From NCBI GenBank assembly GCA_964394565.1, contig CAYMYA010000001.1, positions 40,965 through 104,964 of the forward strand: a DNA stretch of 64,000 nt. Direction: 5' to 3'. A model generated the notes under the pieces. That model ran no database searches and was not told the origin of the DNA. It saw nothing but the letters and a program-made list of their open reading frames with translations. Of the stretch, positions 17,423 to 26,650 are shown one piece after another. The number at the start of each line of letters is the position of its first letter. Positions within the stretch are counted from its first letter, which is position 1. A program made the translations under genes and the position numbers. Source of the stretch: CAIKHN01 sp964394565. GTDB taxonomy: Bacteria > Patescibacteriota > Patescibacteriia > UBA9934.

Positions 17423-18472
17423 TTATCGGCGACGCTCAGCACCCGTTGCAGGAAGCATCACGTCGTGTAAAAGCCCCTCGTCGCCGAGCAAAATTCCGCA
17501 CCCGCGCACAACCGCAGTTTGCGGATCTTCAGCAAGGTGCACAGGAATATCCGTTTCTTTTGCAATTGAGCGCTCAAGACCACGCAGCAAACTTCCTCCG
17601 CCAACGAGCGTAATACCGCGCTCATAAATGTCTGCGACCAGTTCGGGAGGCGTGAGCTCAATCGTAGATTTAATATTTTCGATAATCGTACGCACTGACC
17701 GCGCAATGGCTTCACGAATTTGCGTATCTGTCACAGTTACTTCTTTTGGCAAGCCAGTGATCAAATCTCTTCCACGCATGGTCATACGCAAGTTGTCTCC
17801 TAAATCCAACGTGCTCCCGATTCTACATTTCACTTCCTCCGCAACACGTTCACCAAGTAAGAGATTAAAAACATCGCGCGCATATTGCAAAACATTTTTC
17901 GTCATTTCATCACCAGCAATGGTGAGCGATTTCCATGTCACAATCCCAGAAAGCGAAATAACGGCAATTTCCGTGGTGCCTCCACCGATATCTACCACCA
18001 TGTTTCCGAGAGAGTCTTCAATGGGCAACCCTGCGCCAACTGCAGCGGCGATGGGTGCTTCAACAAGAATAGCCTGCCGTGCGCCGCCGGAAAGCGCGGC
18101 GTCTTCAACTGCTTTGCGTTCAACCTCGGTAATTTCCATTGGCACACTCATGACGATACGCGGACGCGGCACGAAGGTGAAGGATTGATCGTGAATTTTA
18201 TCAATGAAATATTTCAACATTTTTTCCGTCACTTCAAAATCTGAAATCACGCCTTTACTCAATGGCTTGGTAATATGAATATGTGGCGGTGTTTTGCCGA
18301 GCATATCCTTCGCAGTTTTCCCTACTGCGAGAATATGATTGGTTCGCGTATTGATCGCAACCACCGACGGCTCGTTCATGACAATCCCTTTTTCTCGCAC
18401 AAAAACGCGCGTTGTTGACGTGCCTAAATCTATCCCAAGATCTTCCGAAAACTTCCCAAAAAACCGATCAAA
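17423..18472 (-). CDS. mreB: Actin-like cell-shape protein MreB
   Basis: Bacterial actin that guides wall elongation along the inner membrane face. The 349-residue product shows phosphate 1 DLGTSTTRVFV, connect/phosphate 2 NMVVDIGGGTTEIAVISL and the adenosine motif GITLVGGGSLLRGLE. A GTG eight codons upstream is also in frame. The ATG at 18472 gives MFDRFFGKFSEDLGIDLGT, the family's standard start, and is preferred. It is the first gene of the mreBCD-PBP2 operon and suggests a rod-shaped cell or at least directed wall growth. Confidence 0.95.
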   Translation of the reverse strand, partial: FDRFFGKFSEDLGIDLGTSTTRVFVREKGIVMNEPSVVAINTRTNHILAVGKTAKDMLGKTPPHIHITKPLSKGVISDFEVTEKMLKYFIDKIHDQSFTFVPRPRIVMSVPMEITEVERKAVEDAALSGGARQAILVEAPIAAAVGAGLPIEDSLGNMVVDIGGGTTEIAVISLSGIVTWKSLTIAGDEMTKNVLQYARDVFNLLLGERVAEEVKCRIGSTLDLGDNLRMTMRGRDLITGLPKEVTVTDTQIREAIARSVRTIIENIKSTIELTPPELVADIYERGITLVGGGSLLRGLERSIAKETDIPVHLAEDPQTAVVRGCGILLGDEGLLHDVMLPATGAERRR

Positions 18473-18559
18473 CATAGCACGGGCATGTTCCCACACCGCG
18501 CCATTTCAAACCACACGTCTATCCACACCAATGGGTACGCTATCGTGAGACGACAGGGT

Positions 18560-18949
18560 TTAAATTTCCCGTGCTCCCGCGGTCATACTGAGAAACAGTG
18601 CCTCAACAAGTGCTGCAAGCACGACAAGAATCAGCATCGTTCCTAAAGAAAACAACTCCTGAGCGAGCAAGATGAGCGACGTCATACACAATAAGGCAAG
18701 CACAATGCCCTGACGTAATGAACGTGCCACAGCCTGATCGATGGGCTTTTCAGGCGCTCTCCAGGCACGAAACACTGTGCCCGCCATGGTGCACACACCA
18801 GCGACGCCAGCACCAAGAGTGAGATAAAAAACACCATACGCCAATAACCCTGCGGTAACAGGGTCGATAGCGAGCATTACAATGCACCAAGACGAAATGC
18901 TCATTGCGGTACCCAGTGCGAGTACCACAAGATATTGTCGAAGCGTCAT
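18560..18949 (-). CDS. Small four-helix membrane protein, function unknown
   Basis: A 129-residue protein with four predicted membrane helices in two pairs, separated by a short basic loop (RAWRAPEKPIDQAVARSLRQG). I recognise no family motif. It follows the DciA-like gene by 17 bp and probably shares its transcript with the UvrD-type helicase gene. No function can be given. Confidence 0.65.
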   Translation of the reverse strand: MTLRQYLVVLALGTAMSISSWCIVMLAIDPVTAGLLAYGVFYLTLGAGVAGVCTMAGTVFRAWRAPEKPIDQAVARSLRQGIVLALLCMTSLILLAQELFSLGTMLILVVLAALVEALFLSMTAGAREI

Positions 18950-18966
18950 ACTGCGAACAGTATACT

Positions 18967-19308
18967 CTAAAATCTGCCACGCTCAATCTGCACTCGTGGT
19001 GTGATGGTGTGTACTTCTGCCTCAGGAACCTCTTCTCCTAATCGGGCAAGAATTTGTGGCGTCATCCCGTCGAGATCATATGATGCCCCCGCATTATCGC
19101 ATCCAATGACGAGAACGCCATTCGCGTAACTAATGACCCGAATATCACGACATAAGACACTATCACCCAGCAATTCATCTAAAATCTCATTCGCACGATC
19201 AACAATAATCGCCGCGGTGACTTGCTTCGTCACACCATGACGACGTAGCGCACCGTCAAGTAAACTACCAAGTTTTGTCAGCGAAGCACGGCGCTTAGAT
19301 TTTTGCAT
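18967..19308 (-). CDS. DUF721/DciA-like protein
   Basis: A 113-residue protein that begins MQKSKRRASLTKLGSLLDG and fits the DUF721 layout: a basic N-terminus, a short helical stretch, then a small beta-rich KH-like domain (VISYANGVLVIGCDNAGASYDL). DciA-type members help load the replicative helicase DnaB in bacteria without DnaC; whether this short version does so is inference. Its start at 19308 overlaps the 3' end of the helicase gene by 14 bp, so the two are almost certainly translated from one mRNA. Confidence 0.6.
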   Translation of the reverse strand: MQKSKRRASLTKLGSLLDGALRRHGVTKQVTAAIIVDRANEILDELLGDSVLCRDIRVISYANGVLVIGCDNAGASYDLDGMTPQILARLGEEVPEAEVHTITPRVQIERGRF

Positions 19309-22228
19309 ATGGGCAAATATCTTTAAAATCACAAAATTGACATTGCGGACCAGGCGTTGCTTCAAATGTAGAGGTGCGGATACGTTCCATCGTTTCACGA
19401 ATTTGCAATTTGAGCTTTTCTTTATCTTTATCTGTTGGCTCAAAACTCACGGCAGTATTGGATTCGATGTAATAGAACGTGAGTTTTTTAACGTGCAGTG
19501 GCGGGACAAAACTTTCTTCACCGGCGATAGCGTAAAGAATTAATTGTCGACGATCATCCCAATCAAGCGTTTTTTTCGGGCTCCCGGTTTTATAATCGAT
19601 TATTTCTACACCGCCGGGCACAGTATCGATACGGTCGATGCGCCCCTTTACCAAGACGTCTCCAACTTTCAAGGTAAAGCCTTTTTCTAAATATTTTGGA
19701 GACGGAGGGTTTTTTACAAGCATGGCGTAATATTCTTTCAGATATATCCTGCCACGTTCACGATAATCGTCACGCGTCGCAGAGTCGGGATACCATTCGT
19801 CGATCCATGCCGCATCATACATCTCCATGAGGTCATGCAATGTCGGCATCGCAACACGTTCAGATGGTGCACCAAAAAGCGACGACTGCATGAGCGCGGT
19901 ATTCGCAAGAATACGCTCCATGAATCGCTGTAACGTATCGTGCACGGATTTTCCAAAGCTCATTTGGTGTTTGCCGTATGATGGAACGCCAATAATATGC
20001 GCATATTTATATTGTTGCGGGCAATTCGAGAACGCGGCAATTTGCGAAAAGCTGATTTTATCAGGAACATGGATGTTTGCATTCCCTGCAGCCGACAGTT
20101 TTGCATCACCAACGATATCGTTCATAGCATTCCCGCGCAAAGGCGCTGTGATCGTTGGAGAATACTCAAGCTCGGTCAGAAAACGTGATATCTTTTTCTT
20201 TCGCGCCCCTCCGTAATCTTCTGCGCTCATCAGATACACGCCTTCCTTTGCACGTGTAATCGCAACGTAAAACAGCCGACGCTCCTCTGCGATATGATCG
20301 TCGAGCGCAACATTCGTCTCAAGTAGCCCTGGTGGAAAATCTATTGCATGTGAACGCCCGACTGACGGGAATCGCTGTTCGACTAAGTTTACTAAAAAGA
20401 CATAACGAAATTCCAAACCTTTTGAACCATGTACCGTCATGACCGAAACAACATCCGGTCCTTCTTCTGGGTTTTGCATTACCGCACCACTTTCTCCAGC
20501 TGCACGCTCGGCGTCAAATTCGTCTAAAAATCTCGCGAGCGTGACGTCGTCATTCGTGACAGAAAATCGCTTCAATCGTGCAAGAAACCGGTTCAGAAGC
20601 CGATAAAGCTCCTGTTGTTCGAGCTCAGAAAACGCCTGACAATCCGCAAGGAGTCCTGTTTCTTTCACGGTTGCCACAAAAAGCTCAATAACAGGAAGAC
20701 GTTTCGCGCGATCACGTAATGCACCGATAGTGCCAACGATATCCAAAATTCGGTTCCGCCCATCCATACTTATTCCAGCGGCATCAGCGTACGAGAGTAA
20801 ATCAAACAAAGACATCCCCTTGCGTTTTGCATAAAACATCAACGCGGCAAGGTCACCCTGCATCAGTCCAAGTCTCGGATGAGAAAGGATACGGTACAGT
20901 GATGGGCTATCGTGAGGCGCATGAATGACGCGCAAATACGCAAGCGCGTCTAAAATAATCGGTTTTGTATACAATCCAGACATCGCAAGAAATCGATATG
21001 GAATTCCGGCGCGCTCGAGCGCTTCGAGAAATGGGTCTGCATGATCATTGCCACGAACGAGAATCGCCACATCGCTCCATGCCGCTCCCTGGGTATCGTG
21101 CAGTGTTGCGATCGTGTGTACCGTTGTTTCTACCTCTTCTTCAAGCGTTGCGGCATGAATATGGTGTACGAACCCCTCATGCGCAGTGTGAGAACGCAAT
21201 TGTTTCGATAACCCCTCTGTGATTTCCAGACGATGCGGATTGTTTCCAGAAATCAAGCTATACGCCAAATCTAAAATCACTTTCCCGCTTCGGTAATTAT
21301 GTACAAGAACAATCTTTGTCGTCTCCGGATAATCTTCCCGGAACCGAAGAATATTTGCGAGCGCGGCACCACGGAATTTATAAATTGCCTGATCATCATC
21401 ACCAACAATCGTGAGATTATTTTTGGGAGCAGCGAGGAGTCGCACAAGTTCATACTGCACACTATTCGTGTCTTGAAACTCATCGACGACAATATATGAA
21501 TATTGTTCCCGATATTTCGCAAGAATATTTGGTCGTGTACGAAAAAGTTCGACGGTGTACGCAAGCAAATCGCCGAAATCGAGCGCGCTTTCCCGAAGCA
21601 AGACGTTCTGATATGTCGCGTAGGCCTGTGCAACTTCCTGATATTTTTCCAGTTCAAGTCGCTCCTCTTCTGGCAGCGCAAGGACGTTCCGTGCATCGCC
21701 GTCTGTCGCACGTTCAATCATCTTCTCGACGTATTTTTTGTATTGATCAGGCGAAATACCTTCATCTTTTGCACGTGAAAAATGCCCGAGTAGTACACGA
21801 AAAAATTTTGTCGGGTTCCCACGCGGACGGTAATACTCCAATGCGAAATCCGCAATATGCTTTCGCATCATGAGCCATGTATCGACTTCGGAAGCAACAG
21901 TAAAATCCTGCGGTATCCCAATGTCCACACCGTGTTCACGTAATACACGTTCGCAAAAGGCATGAAACGTAGAAATGGAAAGATCAACATACCCAAGCGG
22001 CAGAAGCCGATCGACGCGTTCCTCCATTTCATTCGCCGCTTTATCCGTAAATGTGAGCGCAAGTATACCGTCTGGCGTCACCTTCCCTTCTGCAATGAGC
22101 CATGCGATACGTTTGGTAATGACCGTGGTTTTTCCCGTTCCTGCACCAGCAATAATCATGAGCGGCCCCTCTCCATGGGTTACCGCTTTGACCTGCTCGT
22201 CGTTCAGGCCGTCTAAAAGTACATTCAT
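19295..22228 (-). CDS. UvrD/PcrA-type helicase fused to a PD-(D/E)XK nuclease domain
   Basis: A 977-residue superfamily 1A 3'-5' DNA helicase. Visible motifs are Q-motif and Walker A (LNDEQVKAV, GAGTGKTTVITKR), Walker B (VVDEFQDTNSVQYELV), motif III (GDDDQAIYKFRGA), motif V (MTVHGSKGLEF) and motif VI (AITRAKEGVYL). The last 260 residues form a RecB/AddB-like nuclease domain: ISFSQIAAFSNCPQQYKYA near residue 720, GRIDRIDT near 860, IDYKTGSPKK near 876, and C-x2-C-x5-C (QCQFCDFKDICPY) at the end. With the cysteine near 732 these make the four ligands expected for an AddB-type iron-sulfur cluster. It probably acts in double-strand break processing or repair. The ATG at 22228 fits the family start. 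Confidence 0.9.
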   Translation of the reverse strand: MNVLLDGLNDEQVKAVTHGEGPLMIIAGAGTGKTTVITKRIAWLIAEGKVTPDGILALTFTDKAANEMEERVDRLLPLGYVDLSISTFHAFCERVLREHGVDIGIPQDFTVASEVDTWLMMRKHIADFALEYYRPRGNPTKFFRVLLGHFSRAKDEGISPDQYKKYVEKMIERATDGDARNVLALPEEERLELEKYQEVAQAYATYQNVLLRESALDFGDLLAYTVELFRTRPNILAKYREQYSYIVVDEFQDTNSVQYELVRLLAAPKNNLTIVGDDDQAIYKFRGAALANILRFREDYPETTKIVLVHNYRSGKVILDLAYSLISGNNPHRLEITEGLSKQLRSHTAHEGFVHHIHAATLEEEVETTVHTIATLHDTQGAAWSDVAILVRGNDHADPFLEALERAGIPYRFLAMSGLYTKPIILDALAYLRVIHAPHDSPSLYRILSHPRLGLMQGDLAALMFYAKRKGMSLFDLLSYADAAGISMDGRNRILDIVGTIGALRDRAKRLPVIELFVATVKETGLLADCQAFSELEQQELYRLLNRFLARLKRFSVTNDDVTLARFLDEFDAERAAGESGAVMQNPEEGPDVVSVMTVHGSKGLEFRYVFLVNLVEQRFPSVGRSHAIDFPPGLLETNVALDDHIAEERRLFYVAITRAKEGVYLMSAEDYGGARKKKISRFLTELEYSPTITAPLRGNAMNDIVGDAKLSAAGNANIHVPDKISFSQIAAFSNCPQQYKYAHIIGVPSYGKHQMSFGKSVHDTLQRFMERILANTALMQSSLFGAPSERVAMPTLHDLMEMYDAAWIDEWYPDSATRDDYRERGRIYLKEYYAMLVKNPPSPKYLEKGFTLKVGDVLVKGRIDRIDTVPGGVEIIDYKTGSPKKTLDWDDRRQLILYAIAGEESFVPPLHVKKLTFYYIESNTAVSFEPTDKDKEKLKLQIRETMERIRTSTFEATPGPQCQFCDFKDICPYAKI

Positions 22229-22235
22229 GCAAATA

Positions 22236-23498
22236 TTATAACGTTGAAAGTCCTTGTGCGATGTCAACAAAGAACCGAATGCCATTTTGCGTCCCAATAT
22301 ACCAACTGAGGGCAAACAATGCGCCGCATTGGAGCACGACAACGATCGGGGAAATCTTCCACCGCACCGGCAGGAGCACAAGGGCGTCATCGTGCATACT
22401 CATACGCAGTGCAAGGACTCGTGCAGCAACAGAGCTCATCACGACAATCCAGGCACACATCAAGACGGCCGTTGCGATAATATGAAACTGCAATCCGTAC
22501 CCCATGCCGATCATCATGCTCATAAACATGCCAGAAACTGGCATACCTATACTTCCCAAGAGTACAAACACGAGCGCGCCAGCTGTAAGCGGCAGAAGCG
22601 AGAACGTATTTCGCAAACCAGAAAACTTCGTCGTTTTATACGTTGCGTGCAATATTCCGGACAGCGCAAACATCGACGAGCCCAATACCGCAGTTGCGGA
22701 AAGATGCATCAGAGCGGGAATCGTGCCTGCAACACCCATCCCCATAAAGGCAATCAGAATGCCCACATGAAACATCAACAGTTCTGCAAAATATTTCTTG
22801 TAATTCTTTTGCCACACCAGTGTTCCGGCAAGCACAACAACAGTGAGCACACCGAAAAACAACAATATTCCGCCGGTCCATACCCCGCCGTCAGCAAGCA
22901 TGCCGTCTACCACGATACGCAGGCGGAGCATACCGTAGACGCCAAGAATGGTTGTAAGCGGAGCAACGAGCGCAGCAATGGGAGACGGAATTTTGCTGTA
23001 CAGTTCCGCGAGCCCTGCGTGCATTGGCGCAAGACCGAGCGAAACCCCGTACCCAAGAAGGGTGCAGACGAATGCCGTACGTGCAACAAGCTCCATTGAT
23101 CCAAATTGTAATGGGTTATACGTCAACACCACCAACCCAAATGCGCTCAACAATGCACCGAGCAACAGCCGCACGCTCAAGCGTCGCGCAATAACCCCGT
23201 TCGTATTGCGTTCATACAAGGATAGGCTACAAACCGAAATTGCCCCAAGCGCATGGATACTAATCCATATCGCGACTGCGTGCGAAAGCAGCGTGCCGAT
23301 CGCACCCGCAATCACCGCCCCCGCAACACAAAATACCGCGTACATTCTGTGCTTCGGAGCAATAGCGCCGGCACTTCCTTCGTGTCGAAATACGTTTATA
23401 CTCATCAGAACCCCTGATAGCGCGACACACCCTGCCAGCACCGCTACAGCAATGCTCGCGAGATCTGGGTTCCACAGGGCAAGAAAAAAATTATTCAT
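22236..23498 (-). CDS. NuoM/HyfF-like antiporter-type membrane subunit, diverged
   Basis: A 420-residue protein with about 13 hydrophobic helices. The segment LAPMHAGLAELYSKIPSPIAALVAP matches the conserved P-x-H-x-W-L-P...P-s-p-v-S-A-L-L loop and helix of complex-I antiporter-like subunits, closest in style to hydrogenase-4 component F. By hand alignment, the helix-7 lysine of the family is replaced (VAPLTTILGVYGMLRL), the helix-5 glutamate is not evident, and the usual F-x-S-E reads FMSMM. Last gene of a three-gene operon, 2 bp after the NuoH/HyfC-like gene. Proton pumping is therefore doubtful. Membership in the superfamily is fairly sure; subunit identity is less so. Confidence 0.7.
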   Translation of the reverse strand: MNNFFLALWNPDLASIAVAVLAGCVALSGVLMSINVFRHEGSAGAIAPKHRMYAVFCVAGAVIAGAIGTLLSHAVAIWISIHALGAISVCSLSLYERNTNGVIARRLSVRLLLGALLSAFGLVVLTYNPLQFGSMELVARTAFVCTLLGYGVSLGLAPMHAGLAELYSKIPSPIAALVAPLTTILGVYGMLRLRIVVDGMLADGGVWTGGILLFFGVLTVVVLAGTLVWQKNYKKYFAELLMFHVGILIAFMGMGVAGTIPALMHLSATAVLGSSMFALSGILHATYKTTKFSGLRNTFSLLPLTAGALVFVLLGSIGMPVSGMFMSMMIGMGYGLQFHIIATAVLMCAWIVVMSSVAARVLALRMSMHDDALVLLPVRWKISPIVVVLQCGALFALSWYIGTQNGIRFFVDIAQGLSTL

Positions 23499-23500
23499 AT

Positions 23501-24268
23501 TTACACGTTAGGGAACCATAGTGTCACCAGAATTGAGAGAACAGCCAGTGCAGTCGCAAAACGCATCATGCGCACTGGCGATACCGTCATAAAGCGTTTC
23601 ACCGCCATTCCCAATGCATCCATCAAGACAACACTCACAAGCACTTTACCCCCCAAGATGCCGATGGCCAAAACCCAGACGTCGTGTGTGATTGAAGTTC
23701 CCATCGTGATCATCGCAAGAGCATTGACAAAAAGTACGCCAAACGCTGCCCGCAAAAGCATGGTGACATCGCGCGTATGATCAGACGGTTTCTCCAACGC
23801 GACGGCTAGCAGGAAGAGGGCAAACGCAACAAGAGCAAGAACCACCCCAAACGTTGGAGTTTGTGCAAGGAGAGCAAGCACCTGACCAGTACGTAATTGT
23901 GCTGTTGCAACCCCAAACGCGAGAAACACCGTGCCAAATCCACACAATGCCAACGGCAATACCGACGTCCTCTCAATTACCGCAATGCTACCCCCAATAA
24001 GCGCGAAGAGTGCAATAAACGTCAAAATATTTCCGTCGCTTGCTTGATCAACTGGTACGTGGATGAGCGGCAAAAGTGCGAGAGAAACCGCTGTCGCACC
24101 GAATGCAAGTGCAGCAACCGGAGACGGGACTCGTCGATACGCAACCCACGGGGGAATCCAGGTTTTGTGCTGTATCACGGAAACAAAAGTTTCCCAAAGT
24201 CCTGCCGCAGATGGCGCAAGGATGAGAAGAGCGAGTGTCTGAAGAACCGAGAATTCTAAAAATGTCAT
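23501..24268 (-). CDS. NuoH/HyfC/EchB-like membrane subunit, diverged and shortened
   Basis: A 255-residue membrane protein with about eight helices. LILAPSAAGLWETFVSVIQ near the N-terminus resembles the APL..G......lQ.R segment of HyfC/EchB/NuoH, the subunit that anchors the hydrogenase or quinone module. FLLAVALEKPSDHTRDVTML sits where the family has alaEt.R.PvD.P.thlELTM, and most of the charged residues there are gone. It overlaps the upstream HyfB-like gene by four bases (ATGA). Context supports the call: its neighbours are two antiporter-like subunits. No partner hydrogenase or NADH-oxidising subunits are in the window. Confidence 0.55.
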   Translation of the reverse strand: MTFLEFSVLQTLALLILAPSAAGLWETFVSVIQHKTWIPPWVAYRRVPSPVAALAFGATAVSLALLPLIHVPVDQASDGNILTFIALFALIGGSIAVIERTSVLPLALCGFGTVFLAFGVATAQLRTGQVLALLAQTPTFGVVLALVAFALFLLAVALEKPSDHTRDVTMLLRAAFGVLFVNALAMITMGTSITHDVWVLAIGILGGKVLVSVVLMDALGMAVKRFMTVSPVRMMRFATALAVLSILVTLWFPNV

Positions 24269-25992
24269 AACGCAATTGCGAAAGTAAGAATAACCGCGAG
24301 CATCATGAACACGAGCGAAGGTGTGACGACTCTCGTTACATAGCGGTCATGCCATGCGTACAATGTTCGCCACTGTTCTTGCGCGGGTACCGCAATGTAT
24401 TGAATACACAATTTCCGTACCTCTCGGAAAAATATATGAATACGTGCATCGGGAACAGGAGCATGTACCTGCTCCTTTGCATCCACGAAATTTCCCATCT
24501 CAATACGCAATGTTTTGTCGCGAAGCGCCCAATATGCCAGACTGCACACCATGATCCCGAGCGCGAGAACGGCCGGACGAAGCAAGGCACCCCCTGCAAC
24601 AACGGCTCCCTGCCACGTCTGTGCATCTTGCGTTAAGGGCTCTGCGCCAATCGCGTACAACGCAAACGGAACAAACACGGCTCCAACCACAGAAAATCCA
24701 GATGTCAGTATTGCTGCAACGTTCCGCCATGCAAAACGTTGTTTTGCATGAACGGCCGTCCGAATATTCTCGATGATGGCATACCCCTGACGGACAAGTG
24801 AGCCAAGTACGATCAAAAAACCCAGGGCAAGCGCGAGTGCAAATGTGCGTGGCAGAAGTGTGAACTGTAACACCATCACGCTCCCGAACATCCATTGGCT
24901 CACAAACAGAAGCGAAAGAGGAACCCCTAACCGAGCAACCCCGGAGATTGCGTACTCGATGCCACCACCTGTCTCGTCACCAGAATTTCCCCCAAGCACC
25001 ACACCGATACTCTGAATAATCGTTGCGAAAAGCACGATATTCATGGCTTCATACATGTTCAGAGATTGGAAAAGCATCGTCGCACTCAACATGAAGAGGA
25101 CGAAACCGACACCATGAACACATGAGATGCCGCCAAATGCATGACGTTTAGATGCGTACCGTGTAACAGAAAGAATCGTCATGATGCCAAGAAGTCCAAC
25201 AGGAAGCGCAAACCATATATCGAGTGGTGGAAATACAAAAAGTAAGAGCCGAAGAAAAAGGTACAGCGGCGCAAGAAACCATGCCGTTTGCATGAGTGCC
25301 CGTATAGCTCCCCCAGGCACGCTACCACCATCTGCACTCGCCATGCGTGCAAATGGCCATGCGCCGGAACACGCCAAAACACCGAGAACGATTGCACTAA
25401 ATGCCCCAATCAACCGCGGGAAATCAAGTTCAGCAGCAATGTATGCCAACGTCGCAAAGTCATTAAACAATGCACCAGAAGAAAGGATGAAGAGTCCCGC
25501 CGCTATGAAAAGCACACCGATCCCCCTCACCACGAACATCCTGATGCGCTTAAACACCACGCACGCCTCTGCACACATCAACAGCATCAATGCCGCAAGA
25601 ACGCCAAGAATGTTCGTGGACAATACGAGCCACGTCATGCCGAACGAAAGCAGTGCGATACCGAACACGGTGAGAAACGCTTGTTCCTGAGTTTTTCGGT
25701 GAACATACCACTCTACCCCGAGTGCGAGCATCACAAGGCTAAACGGGAATATAAACATCGCCGCAAACGTATCGAGTGTTGCAACCATGCTAAAAAATGC
25801 GTTCGTTGGCAACAAAAAAGGATCGGGAGATATCACACCAAAAACACTAGCAAGCACTCCAGCGACTCCCACTGCCGCAAAAATCAACGCATTCGCACGC
25901 TGTGCCTGTTCCTGTGCAAGAAACCACATACCGATCACCGCAATAATCGGCCCAAGCATCACCACAGCCATCGACCATTCCCAAGGCGTCAT
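24265..25992 (-). CDS. NuoL/HyfB-like antiporter-type membrane subunit, diverged
   Basis: A 575-residue protein with about 15-16 hydrophobic helices. SGVARLGVPLSLLFVSQWMFGSV corresponds to the family's L-a-g-l-P...F-v-S-E-w segment but has Gln in place of Glu. WPFARMASADGGSVPGG followed by ALMQTAWFLAPLYLFLRL matches the loop and helix 7 but lacks the pump lysine. A long amphipathic stretch near residues 490-550 and a last helix end the protein. It is the first gene of the three-gene operon, behind the ATP synthase terminator. It may form a membrane arm of an Ech/Mbh-like complex that no longer pumps, or does so differently. Confidence 0.65.
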   Translation of the reverse strand: MTPWEWSMAVVMLGPIIAVIGMWFLAQEQAQRANALIFAAVGVAGVLASVFGVISPDPFLLPTNAFFSMVATLDTFAAMFIFPFSLVMLALGVEWYVHRKTQEQAFLTVFGIALLSFGMTWLVLSTNILGVLAALMLLMCAEACVVFKRIRMFVVRGIGVLFIAAGLFILSSGALFNDFATLAYIAAELDFPRLIGAFSAIVLGVLACSGAWPFARMASADGGSVPGGAIRALMQTAWFLAPLYLFLRLLLFVFPPLDIWFALPVGLLGIMTILSVTRYASKRHAFGGISCVHGVGFVLFMLSATMLFQSLNMYEAMNIVLFATIIQSIGVVLGGNSGDETGGGIEYAISGVARLGVPLSLLFVSQWMFGSVMVLQFTLLPRTFALALALGFLIVLGSLVRQGYAIIENIRTAVHAKQRFAWRNVAAILTSGFSVVGAVFVPFALYAIGAEPLTQDAQTWQGAVVAGGALLRPAVLALGIMVCSLAYWALRDKTLRIEMGNFVDAKEQVHAPVPDARIHIFFREVRKLCIQYIAVPAQEQWRTLYAWHDRYVTRVVTPSLVFMMLAVILTFAIAL

Positions 25993-26144
25993 ATCACAAA
26001 TCGCTAGGATTCAATGGGCAAAGTGTATGCTCAACTGCACAGAATTCATAGAAGTGTTGTGGACGAAGCAAAATGTCATATATTCTTTTTACTAGTGTCG
26101 TAAAATATTCGTGCCCGTCGAGTTCCCTCGTATGTTGCAAATAC

Positions 26145-26171
26145 AAAAGCCCGAGTCATGCCCGAGCTTTT
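26145..26171 (-). terminator. Terminator of the ATP synthase operon
   Basis: In the minus-strand transcript AAAAGCTCGGG pairs with CTCGGGCTTTT (two G-U pairs) around a short loop, 11 bp after the atpC stop. It separates the ATP synthase operon from the complex-I-like operon. The remaining 150 bp up to 25993 must hold the latter's promoter, which I could not assign with confidence. Confidence 0.75.
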
Positions 26172-26181
26172 GACGGAACAA

Positions 26182-26628
26182 CTATTCTTCCCTTCGGTGT
26201 TGCCTGACCTTTCCTTTTTTCATCGCAACCCTGTACCGCGCGATTTCACGCTCCAAATGCGCAGCAGCGTCGGCATATGAAACATCATTTCGGTGACGCG
26301 CCTCTACCAGGGCCGCTTCTGCCCGTTTACGGGCTTCGTCGATTGCCGACAATTCGAGCTCTTCCACACGCTCTGCGGTATCCGCGAGCACCACGACAGA
26401 ACCATCCTGGCGCACTTCGAACATCCCTGTCGACGTTGCAAGAAGTTCAAGTTCACCACCCTTTCGTACGCGCATTTCACCCGCTTTCATCAACGTCAAC
26501 AATGGAATATGGTGCGGCAATACCGTAATTTCACCCGTGCTCGTCATGATGGAAATGCTCTCGGCATCGCCTTCAAAAACCAGACGTTCTGGTGTGACAA
26601 CCACATAATGGAGTGTGAGTTTCGACAT
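26182..26628 (-). CDS. atpC: ATP synthase F1 epsilon subunit
   Basis: A 148-residue central-stalk subunit that couples rotation and can inhibit ATP hydrolysis. The N-terminal beta sandwich shows VVTPERLVFEGDAESISIMTSTGEITVLPHHIPLLT, diagnostic for the family. The C-terminal helical hairpin (ELSAIDEARKRAEAALVEAR) is present and is followed by a basic tail. It is the last gene of the operon, 22 bp after atpD, ahead of a terminator. Confidence 0.95.
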   Translation of the reverse strand: MSKLTLHYVVVTPERLVFEGDAESISIMTSTGEITVLPHHIPLLTLMKAGEMRVRKGGELELLATSTGMFEVRQDGSVVVLADTAERVEELELSAIDEARKRAEAALVEARHRNDVSYADAAAHLEREIARYRVAMKKGKVRQHRREE

Positions 26629-26650
26629 AGAGACTACTAATGAACTCTCA

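Noticed and set aside
22254..26007. Long plus-strand frames opposite the complex-I-like operon (281 codons at 22254, 239 codons at 25288)
   Set aside because: They are antisense shadows of long hydrophobic genes. They have odd His/Arg/Lys-rich composition, no start context and no family resemblance.
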